Positions 25,211 to 33,102 of a stretch of DNA of 43,750 nucleotides are shown one piece after another (positions within the stretch are counted from its first letter, which is position 1; each line of letters starts with the position of its first letter). Under the pieces are notes generated by a model. The model searched no databases. It was not told the DNA's origin and was given only the letters and a program-made list of their open reading frames with translations. The translations under genes and the position numbers were made by a program. Source of the stretch: Haloplasma contractile (lineage in GTDB: Bacteria; Bacillota_I; Bacilli_A; Haloplasmatales; Haloplasmataceae); NCBI GenBank assembly GCA_016841945.1, contig JAENYC010000029.1, positions 1 through 43,750 of the forward strand, written 5' to 3'.

Positions 25211-26102
25211 AAAAATAATTATTATCTTAGTATGCGTTTTTGTGTTTTCAATCATTGGTATTGTGATTACATATAGTGCAACAGATAGTGTGGATTTTGG
25301 GAAAACCATCACAATAGATGAAGAAAAAACATTTACAATAGATGAAGTAAATAATATTAAAATTAATACATCTAGTTCTGATGTAAATTTCATATTAGTA
25401 GATGGTAATGAAACAACAGCGAAATATTATGGAGAAGTTCATTGTTTTGCATGTAATTTGAAGTATAAATTAACTGGAGATAAAATGAATAATACTGTAG
25501 AATTCAAAACAAGATTTACTTCATTTGGAATACAGCTTTTCTCAGATGTTAACTTAGATATTTATATACCTAGAACATATGCGAATAAACTAAATATCAG
25601 TACTTCTTCAGCTGATGTTATTATTAAAGACTTATCATCAACATTAAGTGATTTAGTCATTGATACTTCATCAGGAGATATAGAACTTGTAAACATTGAG
25701 GTAGAAAACAAAACTGATTTAAGTACGTCATCAGGTGATATTACACTAAAATCAGTGTCATCAGATATCGATTTTTATACTTCATCAGGAGATTTAGATG
25801 TGTCTAATCTAGATGGTGATTTTATTGGTATAACTAGTTCTGGTGAAATTGATCTCCACTCAATTAGTGAAAACTTTTATATCAATATACGAACTTCATC
25901 AGGAGATGTTGATGTAAATGTTAATAATGAAGCATCATTTGACTTTACAACAAGCACCTCATCAGGAGATATAGAAGTCAACTTCACCTATACTGTTGAT
26001 GGTACAACAAATACAGAAGATTATATTACAGGAAGCGTTGGAGAAAGCAGTAATAATGAGTTGATTATTAATACCTCATCAGGAGATATCACTATTAGTT
26101 AA
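25203..26102 (+). CDS. DUF4097 beta-helix protein with SSGDI repeats
   Basis: A 299-residue protein with an N-terminal membrane anchor (residues 4-24) and an extracytoplasmic repeat domain. TSSGDI/V-type motifs recur about every 16-20 residues from residue 155 on, the mark of DUF4097 beta-solenoids. A segment with FACNLKYK near residue 83 holds a possible Cys pair. Third gene of the padR operon, start overlapping the second by 8 bases. A paralogous lipoprotein with NGN repeats at 8101-9063 is broken. Function unknown; presumed envelope role. Confidence 0.88.
   Translation: MTKKIIIILVCVFVFSIIGIVITYSATDSVDFGKTITIDEEKTFTIDEVNNIKINTSSSDVNFILVDGNETTAKYYGEVHCFACNLKYKLTGDKMNNTVEFKTRFTSFGIQLFSDVNLDIYIPRTYANKLNISTSSADVIIKDLSSTLSDLVIDTSSGDIELVNIEVENKTDLSTSSGDITLKSVSSDIDFYTSSGDLDVSNLDGDFIGITSSGEIDLHSISENFYINIRTSSGDVDVNVNNEASFDFTTSTSSGDIEVNFTYTVDGTTNTEDYITGSVGESSNNELIINTSSGDITIS
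25665..26098 (+). repeat. Coding repeats of TCATCAGGAGAT type
   Basis: The SSGD motif is coded almost identically (TCATCAGGAGAT or one mismatch) at about 25668, 25728, 25782, 25895, 25959 and 26076. The repeats are conserved at the DNA level, which can favour recombination. Each contains an AGGAG string. Confidence 0.75.
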
Positions 26103-26114
26103 ATGTTTGGTAAT

Positions 26115-26158
26115 AAGCTCGTGAATCACTAGGATAGTGGTGATGACACGAGCTTTTT
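26115..26158 (+). terminator. Long rho-independent terminator
   Basis: AAGCTCGTG (26115-26123) pairs with CACGAGCTT (26147-26155), with an inner TCACTA/TAGTG stem, then a T run. Ends the padR operon. Confidence 0.8.
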
Positions 26159-26280
26159 AACTAAATACTATGTGCAAGAAAAAATTTTTACTCTTTATAT
26201 ATCCTTTTTATATTTTTATAATAAGTAAACAATATACTTACTCAAAATTTTATTCATAACTTGATGGTTGATGATATTAT

Positions 26281-26289
26281 TGTTAAAAT
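26281..26289 (+). promoter_or_regulatory. Extended -10 element
   Basis: TGTTAAAAT 36 bases before the CPBP gene start. Confidence 0.4.
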
Positions 26290-26325
26290 GAAAACTGATG
26301 TATATCTATAAAGGAGATTTAAATC

Positions 26326-27069
26326 ATGAGAAGTAAAGTTAAAACTGTAATATTGGGAATAAGTTTTATCATTATAGCGTTTGTGATTCAAAAAACTGCA
26401 AGTACATTCGGTGGATGGATTGCTGATTTATTTGCTTATGATAATAATGATGTAGAAAAGTTTGATCCATATATTATCTGGATTACAATCCATCATATCA
26501 TGATGATGTTAGCTACATTGTTCATCATCATGATATTGAAAAGAATATTTAAAAAAGATTTTGGATTAAAACTAGGAAATAGAAAAACCGGTGTAAAATA
26601 TTCCATTATCGTAACGATTATTTTAATCTTTTATGCATTATTGTTTTATAGTATTATGTATCTATTAAATCAATCTTTTATATATGATTATTCACTTAAT
26701 GCTCAAAATATTGTAGGATATTTAGGATTTCAACTGTTTATTAGTGGACCTTCTGAAGAAATTCTATTTCGTGCTATACCAATTACCCTATTTCTTATAA
26801 TCTTTAGAAGAAGTATCCATATTAAATGGGGGATTTCTTTAGAAGTGGTGATGGCTGCCTTATTATTTTCCATTGCTCACACAAATTTGAGCCTTATACC
26901 GTTTCAAATTTCATTAGATAATTGGTATCAATTAATATATGCTTTAATTACAGGTATTGTTTTTGGTGTTATCTATCAAAAAACTGACAGTATTATTTAT
27001 CCTATGTATCTTCACAGTATTAGTAATGTGATAATGGTTGGGTTTGGTTATATATTTTCAATGATTTAA
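26326..27069 (+). CDS. CPBP intramembrane metalloprotease
   Basis: A 247-residue multi-pass protein of the CAAX/bacteriocin-processing (CPBP) family. The catalytic motif is SEEILFR with Glu144, Glu145 and Arg149, followed by His in FSIAHTNLS and by YLHSISN near the C-terminus, the usual three-part active site inside the membrane. About seven hydrophobic segments. Bacterial members process peptides or anchor proteins; no bacteriocin genes are nearby. The start follows AAAGGAG. Confidence 0.9.
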   Translation: MRSKVKTVILGISFIIIAFVIQKTASTFGGWIADLFAYDNNDVEKFDPYIIWITIHHIMMMLATLFIIMILKRIFKKDFGLKLGNRKTGVKYSIIVTIILIFYALLFYSIMYLLNQSFIYDYSLNAQNIVGYLGFQLFISGPSEEILFRAIPITLFLIIFRRSIHIKWGISLEVVMAALLFSIAHTNLSLIPFQISLDNWYQLIYALITGIVFGVIYQKTDSIIYPMYLHSISNVIMVGFGYIFSMI

Positions 27070-27104
27070 GTTTTTTGTAATATATTCTATTATTGAATTA
27101 ATTG

Positions 27105-27113
27105 TGATATAAT
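27105..27113 (+). promoter_or_regulatory. Extended -10 element for galU
   Basis: TGATATAAT 25 bases before the galU start. Confidence 0.5.
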
Positions 27114-27137
27114 AAAGAAAATGACATAGGAGGAGAA

Positions 27138-28025
27138 ATGATGCAAAGAGTAAGAAAAGCAGTCATTCCTGCTGCTGGTTTTGGAACAAGATTTTTACCA
27201 GCGACTAAAGCTCAACCTAAAGAAATGCTGCCAATAGTTGATAAACCAACGATACAGTATATTATAGAGGAAGCTGTGAGGTCAGGTATTGAAGAAATTT
27301 TAATTATCACAAGTGGTCAGAAACGATCCATTGAAGATCATTTTGATAAATCATATGAATTAGAAGATATATTGCGTAAAAAGGGTAAAGAAGATCTACT
27401 TAAAATGGTAGAAGAAGTATCAAATATGGTTAATATTCACTATATTCGACAAAAAGAAGCTAAGGGATTAGGACATGCTATTCATTGTGCGAAGGTGTTT
27501 ATTAAAGATGAACCATTTGCGGTGTTATTAGGTGATGATGTCGTTGTTAATAAAAACGGTGAACCAGCATTGAAACAACTAATTACGCAATATGAAAAAG
27601 TTGAAGCAAGTGTCGTTGGTGTTCAAACCGTACCATTAGAAGATGTGAGTAAATATGGAATTGTAGAAGTTTCAAAATCTCATGAACCAAGAGGTAGATT
27701 ATATCAACTTGCTAATATGGTAGAAAAACCTAAAGTGAGTGAAGCACCAAGTCAATTAGCGGTTTTAGGTCGATATATATTAACACCTGAAATATTTGAA
27801 ATGCTTGAAACACAAGCACCAGGTAGTGGAAATGAAATTCAATTAACCGATGCCATTAAGCGATTGATGACACGTCAAACGGTTTATGCTTATGATTTTG
27901 TTGGTCATCGATATGATGTAGGAGATAAGTTTGGCTTTATCAAAGCGACGATTGATTTCGCCCTTGATAGAGAAGATTTACATGAACAAGTCTTAAATTA
28001 TTTAAAAGAAACAGTGAAAAAATGA
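27138..28025 (+). CDS. galU: UTP-glucose-1-phosphate uridylyltransferase
   Basis: A 295-residue nucleotidyltransferase that makes UDP-glucose from UTP and glucose-1-phosphate. The signature AAGFGTRFLPATKAQPKEML is intact at the N-terminus, with VDKPTIQYIIEEA, GLGHAIHCAK and LGDDVV following, and EKP near the sugar site. Length is as expected. Next is ugtP, a UDP-glucose user, after a terminator, so the two have separate promoters but a shared pathway. The start is 27138 or the adjacent ATG at 27141; AGGAGG lies just upstream. Confidence 0.95.
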   Translation: MMQRVRKAVIPAAGFGTRFLPATKAQPKEMLPIVDKPTIQYIIEEAVRSGIEEILIITSGQKRSIEDHFDKSYELEDILRKKGKEDLLKMVEEVSNMVNIHYIRQKEAKGLGHAIHCAKVFIKDEPFAVLLGDDVVVNKNGEPALKQLITQYEKVEASVVGVQTVPLEDVSKYGIVEVSKSHEPRGRLYQLANMVEKPKVSEAPSQLAVLGRYILTPEIFEMLETQAPGSGNEIQLTDAIKRLMTRQTVYAYDFVGHRYDVGDKFGFIKATIDFALDREDLHEQVLNYLKETVKK

Positions 28026-28026
28026 A

Positions 28027-28052
28027 AACACCATTGATATGGTGTTTTTTTT
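28027..28052 (+). terminator. Rho-independent terminator
   Basis: AACACCAT and ATGGTGTT flank TGAT and run into eight T, after galU. Confidence 0.85.
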
Positions 28053-28080
28053 AAAAATTATATATTTATTTTCCAATAAA

Positions 28081-28089
28081 TGTTATAAT
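28081..28089 (+). promoter_or_regulatory. Extended -10 element for the ugtP-recX-glg operon
   Basis: TGTTATAAT 29 bases before the ugtP ATG; this may drive the whole ugtP-recX-glgB transcript. Confidence 0.5.
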
Positions 28090-28117
28090 AATAATGATAT
28101 CTTAGGAGGTTATCGTT

Positions 28118-29287
28118 ATGAAGAAACTTAAAATATTAATCATTACAGCACCATATGGAAATGGACATTTTGCTGTTTCTAATAGTTTAATTGAAGTACT
28201 TAAAGAACATCAAAATATTGAATACATCTTATATGATTTATATACAGAAGATTATCCAGCAACAACAAGGTTTATTAAAAAGTTTTATTTAAGTACCTAT
28301 AAAAAAGGATTGAATCAACAAGCCTATCGTTTTTTTTATTATGGTTCTGATAAATTATTTGATTTAAAAATTGCTAAACCCTATGTTATGTTTGGCATTA
28401 AAAAATTAATTAAAAAATTAGAGGAAATAAGACCTCATATTATTTTAAATACTTTTCCGGTGAGTTGTACATATAGTTTAAAAGCTGAAGGATTTAATAT
28501 TCCTGTATATACAGTTATCACAGATTATTTTGCTAATACAAATTGGATTAGTAAACATACCCGTATTCATTTTTTGGCAGCACCGAGTGTATCGATGCAA
28601 TTAAGACATAAAGGAATCGATAAAAGTCAATATGAAGTGACAGGTATTCCTGTGAAACCCATTTTCTATAAAGAATATAGTGATGAAGAGATTAGTCATT
28701 TAAAGAATAAGTTCAAAATCGATGAAAATAAAAAAATTATATTACTCGTTGCAGGTGCGCATGGTGTGGTCCCAAATATGAAAAAGATTATTTCTTCTAT
28801 CACAAGTGAAGAAAATATACAATTACTTGTTGTATGTGGTAAAAACCGTCGTTTATATAATCGATTGAATCGTAAATTTGGTAGACTCAAAAATTTGCAA
28901 ATATTTGAATTTGTATATAATATGCATGAACTAATGCGGGTTTCAGACATCATGCTTACAAAACCCGGTGGAATTACGATGACAGAAGCAGCCAATATTG
29001 GAATACCCGTTATATTATATCGCCCGGTTTATGGGCAGGAGTTAGAGAATGCGATTTATTTCAGTAGTAAACGAGCAGCTACTATTGCCTTACAGGAAGA
29101 TGAATTAGTTTATAAAGCATTGACCATTTTAAATGATGAAGAATTACTAAATGATATGAAACATAATATAAAAAAAATCTCGATAAAGCATTCTGCCTCA
29201 CTTATTATTGATACATTAATTCGTGATTATCAGTTATTTTTAAAGGAGCAACATGAAAATAAATCGTATAAAGAAATTAAAAAATGA
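28118..29287 (+). CDS. ugtP: Diacylglycerol glucosyltransferase
   Basis: A 389-residue GT28 glycosyltransferase close to Bacillus UgtP (YpfP). Recognised blocks are APYGNGHFAVSNSL, INTFPV, VAGAHGV, VVCGKN and TKPGGITMTEA, then PVYGQELENA, all in the order of the Bacillus protein. It transfers glucose from UDP-glucose to diacylglycerol to make glucolipids, the anchor for lipoteichoic acid in other Bacilli. The start follows AGGAGG. It directly follows galU, its likely supplier of substrate, and its last 35 bases overlap recX. Confidence 0.93.
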   Translation: MKKLKILIITAPYGNGHFAVSNSLIEVLKEHQNIEYILYDLYTEDYPATTRFIKKFYLSTYKKGLNQQAYRFFYYGSDKLFDLKIAKPYVMFGIKKLIKKLEEIRPHIILNTFPVSCTYSLKAEGFNIPVYTVITDYFANTNWISKHTRIHFLAAPSVSMQLRHKGIDKSQYEVTGIPVKPIFYKEYSDEEISHLKNKFKIDENKKIILLVAGAHGVVPNMKKIISSITSEENIQLLVVCGKNRRLYNRLNRKFGRLKNLQIFEFVYNMHELMRVSDIMLTKPGGITMTEAANIGIPVILYRPVYGQELENAIYFSSKRAATIALQEDELVYKALTILNDEELLNDMKHNIKKISIKHSASLIIDTLIRDYQLFLKEQHENKSYKEIKK

Positions 29288-30053
29288 TTTATATGAAATA
29301 TCGATTGAATGCCAAGATGAAATAAAAAAACTAAAAATTTCTGAAGACTTTGTGATTAAATATCAATTGTATCAAAATAAACAAATAAGTGATGATGACC
29401 TTTTATTATTAGAACAACTAGGGAATTATTCTAAATTATATAGTAAAACATTAAATTATATTTCATATAAAATGCGAACAGAAGATGAGGTTGTAACTTA
29501 TTTGGAAAAGAAGGGATGTTTAGAACCTTATTTATCTGAAATAATAAATAAACTAAAAAGACTTAATTATATAAATGATAAAATGTATGCTGATATGTAT
29601 GTAAAACATCAATGCGATGTGAATAAAAAGGGGCCAAGGTTAATACAATCAGAGTTAACTAAGAAAAATTTAAACAAAGAGATGATAAATCGCAGTTTAC
29701 AGTTTATTACTGTAGAAAAAATTAATCAAAATATTCATTATTTAATATCCTATTATGATAGATTAAATAAAAATAAATCAATTAAGAAGTTGAAAGAGAA
29801 CATCTTACGTAATTTAATGGGTAAAGGATATGAATATGAAATGATTAAAATTTTATTAAATGATTATCCATTTTCTGACCATAATAATGATGTAGCATTA
29901 CTTGAAAAAGAAGTAATTAAAGTATATCAAAAATATCAAAAGAAATATCAAGGTTTTGAATTAAAAAATCGTGTGATAAAATCATTACTTAATAAGGGAT
30001 TTTTGTATGATGATATTTTGAGTTCATTGGCATCTATTCATATGGAGGGATAA
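29253..30053 (+). CDS. recX: Regulatory protein RecX
   Basis: A 266-residue RecX. Helical repeats are visible: TLNYISYKMRTEDEVVTYLEKKG, then INDKMYADMYVKH, GPRLIQSELTKKNL and LRNLMGKGYEYEMI. Length equals that of Bacillus RecX (264). It modulates RecA filaments; recA is not in the window. The start at 29253 has AAGGAG 5 bases upstream and overlaps ugtP by 35 bases in another frame. Its stop lies 3 bases before the glgB start, so it is embedded in the glucan operon. Confidence 0.92.
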   Translation: MKINRIKKLKNDLYEISIECQDEIKKLKISEDFVIKYQLYQNKQISDDDLLLLEQLGNYSKLYSKTLNYISYKMRTEDEVVTYLEKKGCLEPYLSEIINKLKRLNYINDKMYADMYVKHQCDVNKKGPRLIQSELTKKNLNKEMINRSLQFITVEKINQNIHYLISYYDRLNKNKSIKKLKENILRNLMGKGYEYEMIKILLNDYPFSDHNNDVALLEKEVIKVYQKYQKKYQGFELKNRVIKSLLNKGFLYDDILSSLASIHMEG

Positions 30054-30056
30054 TTT

Positions 30057-31940
30057 ATGACAGAACCCACTGATTTTATTAAATATTTATTTCATAAGGG
30101 AGAATTAAAAGAAGCATATCATCATTTTGGTAGTCATGTGATTTTCGATGATATGAAAAATGTGATAGGTGTTTCTTTTTGTGTCTATGCACCTCATGCT
30201 AAGGAAGTCAGTGTGATAGGGGATTTTAATGGTTGGGATTGTTCTAAGAATCCTATGAAAAAAGTCTCAGATGAAGGGATATGGACTATTTATATAGAAG
30301 GTGTGAAAGAGTACGATAACTACAAGTATGAACTCATTACATGGGATAATCATCATATAAAAAAAGCAGATCCTTTCGCCTTTCATTCAGAAACGAGACC
30401 TAAGACAGCGAGTAAAGTATATCATATAGATGGATATGAATGGCATGATATAAAGTATTTAAATAATTTAAAAGAAAAGAACATATATGAAATCCCAATA
30501 TTAATTTATGAATTTCATTTTGGGACCTGGAAGAAAAAAGAAGATCAAAATTATTACTCCTATAGTGAAATGGCTGATGAGGTCATTCCATATTTATTAG
30601 AACAAGGGTTTACCCATATTGAAGTATTACCCATTATTGAACATCCTTATGATGGATCTTGGGGATATCAAGGAACGGGTTATTATTCCGCAACAAGTCG
30701 TTATGGCACACCTAAAGATTTGATGTACTTTATTGATCGTTGTCATCAGGCAGGTATTGGTGTCATATTTGATTTTGTACTCGGACATTTCTGTCGCGAT
30801 GAACATGGACTCTATCTATTTGATGGAGAACCAACTTATGAGTATCCCTTTGATGATGTAAGAGAAAATCCTGTTTGGGGAACGGCTAATTTTGATTTAG
30901 GTAAAAATGAAATAAGAAGTTTTCTTATATCTAGCATCATGTTTTGGATGGAATATTACCATGTAGATGGTTTTAGAATCGATGCTGTATCCAATATTAT
31001 ATATTGGCTAGGCGATAAGAATCGTGGTGTAAATTATAAAGGGATTGAGTTTTTACGTTTATTGAATACAGCTGTTTTTGATTTTCAGCCCAATGCATTA
31101 ATGATCGCTGAGGATTCTACAGATTTTCCGATGGTTACAAAACCTGTCTATATGGGAGGTTTGGGCTTTAACTATAAATGGAATATGGGATGGATGAATG
31201 ATGTATTAGAATATTTTGAAGAGGATTCTTTATTTAGAAAGTATTTACATAATAATATTACCTTTGGGTTAGTATATGCTTATTCAGAAAACTTTATCTT
31301 ACCATTTTCACATGATGAAGTGGTACACGGTAAACGGTCTTTAATTAACAAAATGCCAGGTGATTACTGGCAAAAATTTGCAAATTACAGACTTTTAATG
31401 GGATTTTTAATGACTCATCCTGGTAAAAAATTAATCTTTATGGGCGGTGAATTTGCCCATATGCATGAATGGAAAGATAAAGAACAATTGGATTGGCATT
31501 TATATCAATATCCATCGCATGATTCAGCTAATCGATTTGTTCGCGATATCATGCAAATCTATAAAACAGAGAAAGCATTGTATGAAACCGACCACATAGG
31601 CGAAGGCTTTTTATGGATTGATTGTGATAATGCTGATCAAAGTATTTTTTCTTTTATAAGAAAAAGTAAAGCTAATGAAGAGGTGTTATTGATTATTATG
31701 AACTGTACACCACTTGTTTTTCATCATTATAAAATAGGCGTACCATATGAAGGAACCTTTGAAGAAATTATAAATAGTGATAAAGATTATTATGGTGGTT
31801 CTAATCAGTATAATGGAGATTTGATTCATACATTTAAGGGTAAAATGCATGGATATAATCAATATATAAAAATATTAATACCTCCATTAGGTATATCAAT
31901 ATTAAAATTAAAAAGTAAGAAGGTTAAGGCGGGAGAATAG
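30057..31940 (+). CDS. glgB: 1,4-alpha-glucan branching enzyme
   Basis: A 627-residue GH13 branching enzyme with an N-terminal CBM48 domain (about 20-115; VCVYAPHAKEVSVIGDFNGW region). Catalytic residues are Asp309 in DGFRID, Glu352 in IAEDST, and the transition-state pair His419-Asp420 in SHDEVVHG. YDGSWGYQGTGYYS and the ends DGFRIDAV are standard for GlgB. It introduces alpha-1,6 branches into glycogen. Starts 3 bases after recX. A hairpin terminator overlaps its stop codon, yet glgC follows closely. Confidence 0.96.
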   Translation: MTEPTDFIKYLFHKGELKEAYHHFGSHVIFDDMKNVIGVSFCVYAPHAKEVSVIGDFNGWDCSKNPMKKVSDEGIWTIYIEGVKEYDNYKYELITWDNHHIKKADPFAFHSETRPKTASKVYHIDGYEWHDIKYLNNLKEKNIYEIPILIYEFHFGTWKKKEDQNYYSYSEMADEVIPYLLEQGFTHIEVLPIIEHPYDGSWGYQGTGYYSATSRYGTPKDLMYFIDRCHQAGIGVIFDFVLGHFCRDEHGLYLFDGEPTYEYPFDDVRENPVWGTANFDLGKNEIRSFLISSIMFWMEYYHVDGFRIDAVSNIIYWLGDKNRGVNYKGIEFLRLLNTAVFDFQPNALMIAEDSTDFPMVTKPVYMGGLGFNYKWNMGWMNDVLEYFEEDSLFRKYLHNNITFGLVYAYSENFILPFSHDEVVHGKRSLINKMPGDYWQKFANYRLLMGFLMTHPGKKLIFMGGEFAHMHEWKDKEQLDWHLYQYPSHDSANRFVRDIMQIYKTEKALYETDHIGEGFLWIDCDNADQSIFSFIRKSKANEEVLLIIMNCTPLVFHHYKIGVPYEGTFEEIINSDKDYYGGSNQYNGDLIHTFKGKMHGYNQYIKILIPPLGISILKLKSKKVKAGE

Positions 31941-31958
31941 TTAAAATCCGCCTTTTTT
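31926..31958 (+). terminator. Intra-operon terminator between glgB and glgC
   Basis: AAGGCGG (31926-31932) pairs with CCGCCTT (31948-31954), followed by six T. The glgB stop TAG is in the loop. No promoter is visible in the 25 bases before glgC, so partial readthrough is implied. Confidence 0.7.
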
Positions 31959-31983
31959 ATTGTTTTAGAAAGGATGATCTGAT

Positions 31984-33102
31984 TTGCATAAAGAAGTGGT
32001 GGCCATATTACTTGCTGGTGGTAGAGGCTCAAGATTAAAAGCATTAACTGATACAATCCCTAAGCCTGCCCTGCATTTTGGAGGAAAATATCGAATGATT
32101 GATTTTCCTTTAAGCAATTGTACCAATAGTGGAATTGATACCATTGGCATCATTACACAATATGAACCTATTGAGTTAATGTCTTATATAGGAATAGGAA
32201 GTGCTTGGGATTTAGACGTACTAGATGGTGGTATTACTGTATTACCACCTTACACCTCGAAACAAAAAGGTTTTTATTGGCAAAAAGGTACTGCCCATGC
32301 TGTTTATCAACATTTAAATTATTTAGAATTATATCATCCAAAATATGTTTTAATTTTATCAACTGACCATATATACAAAATGGATTATAGTGAATTAATC
32401 GATTATCATACTCAAAAAAAAGCTGATTTAACGATTTCATCCATCAAAGTAACAGAGGAAGAAGCTAAACAATTTGGTGTATTAACGATTGATAAAAATA
32501 ATAAAATTATCTCGATTAAAGAAAAGCCAAGTACACCAGAATCATTACTGGCTTCTCAAGGAATATATGTATTTAATTATGAAATTTTGAAGCGATTATT
32601 AAAAGACATAACAAATGAAGATGCTAATGAAACTGATTTTGCTAAACATGTCATTCCCTACATGATTGACAAATACTCTGTTTATTCTTATTTATTTAAT
32701 GGTTACTGGAGAGATATTGGAACGATTTATTCGTTATGGAAGACAAATATGGAATTAATTGATTATCCAAAAGGAATGAATCTATCAGATAAGAAATGGC
32801 CGATATTTTCAAATAGTGAACATAAACCAGCGCATCGCGTTTATGCACAGGCACAAATTCAACAATCCCTTGTGAGTGAAGGGTGCAAGATATTTGGGAA
32901 CGTTTATCACTCAGTTTTATCAAGTGGTGTTTTTATCGATAGAAATAGTACCGTGAAAAATTCCGTTATTATGCCAATGGTACAAATAGGAAAAGGTTGT
33001 TTAATTGAAAACGCCATTGTTAAAATGAATCTTAATATTGCAGATGATAAAAAATTGATTTATGATGAAGTAATGTTAGTGACAGAAGAGGTGTTAACAT
33101 GA
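31984..33102 (+). CDS. glgC: Glucose-1-phosphate adenylyltransferase, catalytic subunit
   Basis: A 372-residue ADP-glucose pyrophosphorylase. The nucleotide loop AGGRGSRL (11-18) and KPALHFGGKYRMIDFPLSN are intact, as are GTAHAVYQ, EKPSTP and GYWRDIGT. It forms ADP-glucose, the donor for glycogen synthase. The start is a TTG at 31984 after AAAGGATGAT, with no ATG alternative. Its stop overlaps the start of the glgD-glgA gene by 4 bases (ATGA). In other Bacillota GlgC pairs with the non-catalytic GlgD, here fused to GlgA. Confidence 0.94.
   Translation: MHKEVVAILLAGGRGSRLKALTDTIPKPALHFGGKYRMIDFPLSNCTNSGIDTIGIITQYEPIELMSYIGIGSAWDLDVLDGGITVLPPYTSKQKGFYWQKGTAHAVYQHLNYLELYHPKYVLILSTDHIYKMDYSELIDYHTQKKADLTISSIKVTEEEAKQFGVLTIDKNNKIISIKEKPSTPESLLASQGIYVFNYEILKRLLKDITNEDANETDFAKHVIPYMIDKYSVYSYLFNGYWRDIGTIYSLWKTNMELIDYPKGMNLSDKKWPIFSNSEHKPAHRVYAQAQIQQSLVSEGCKIFGNVYHSVLSSGVFIDRNSTVKNSVIMPMVQIGKGCLIENAIVKMNLNIADDKKLIYDEVMLVTEEVLT

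Noticed and set aside
25665-26098. CRISPR-like repeats
   Set aside because: The repeats are short, in frame and encode SSGD turns of a beta-helix protein; spacing is uneven and there are no cas genes.
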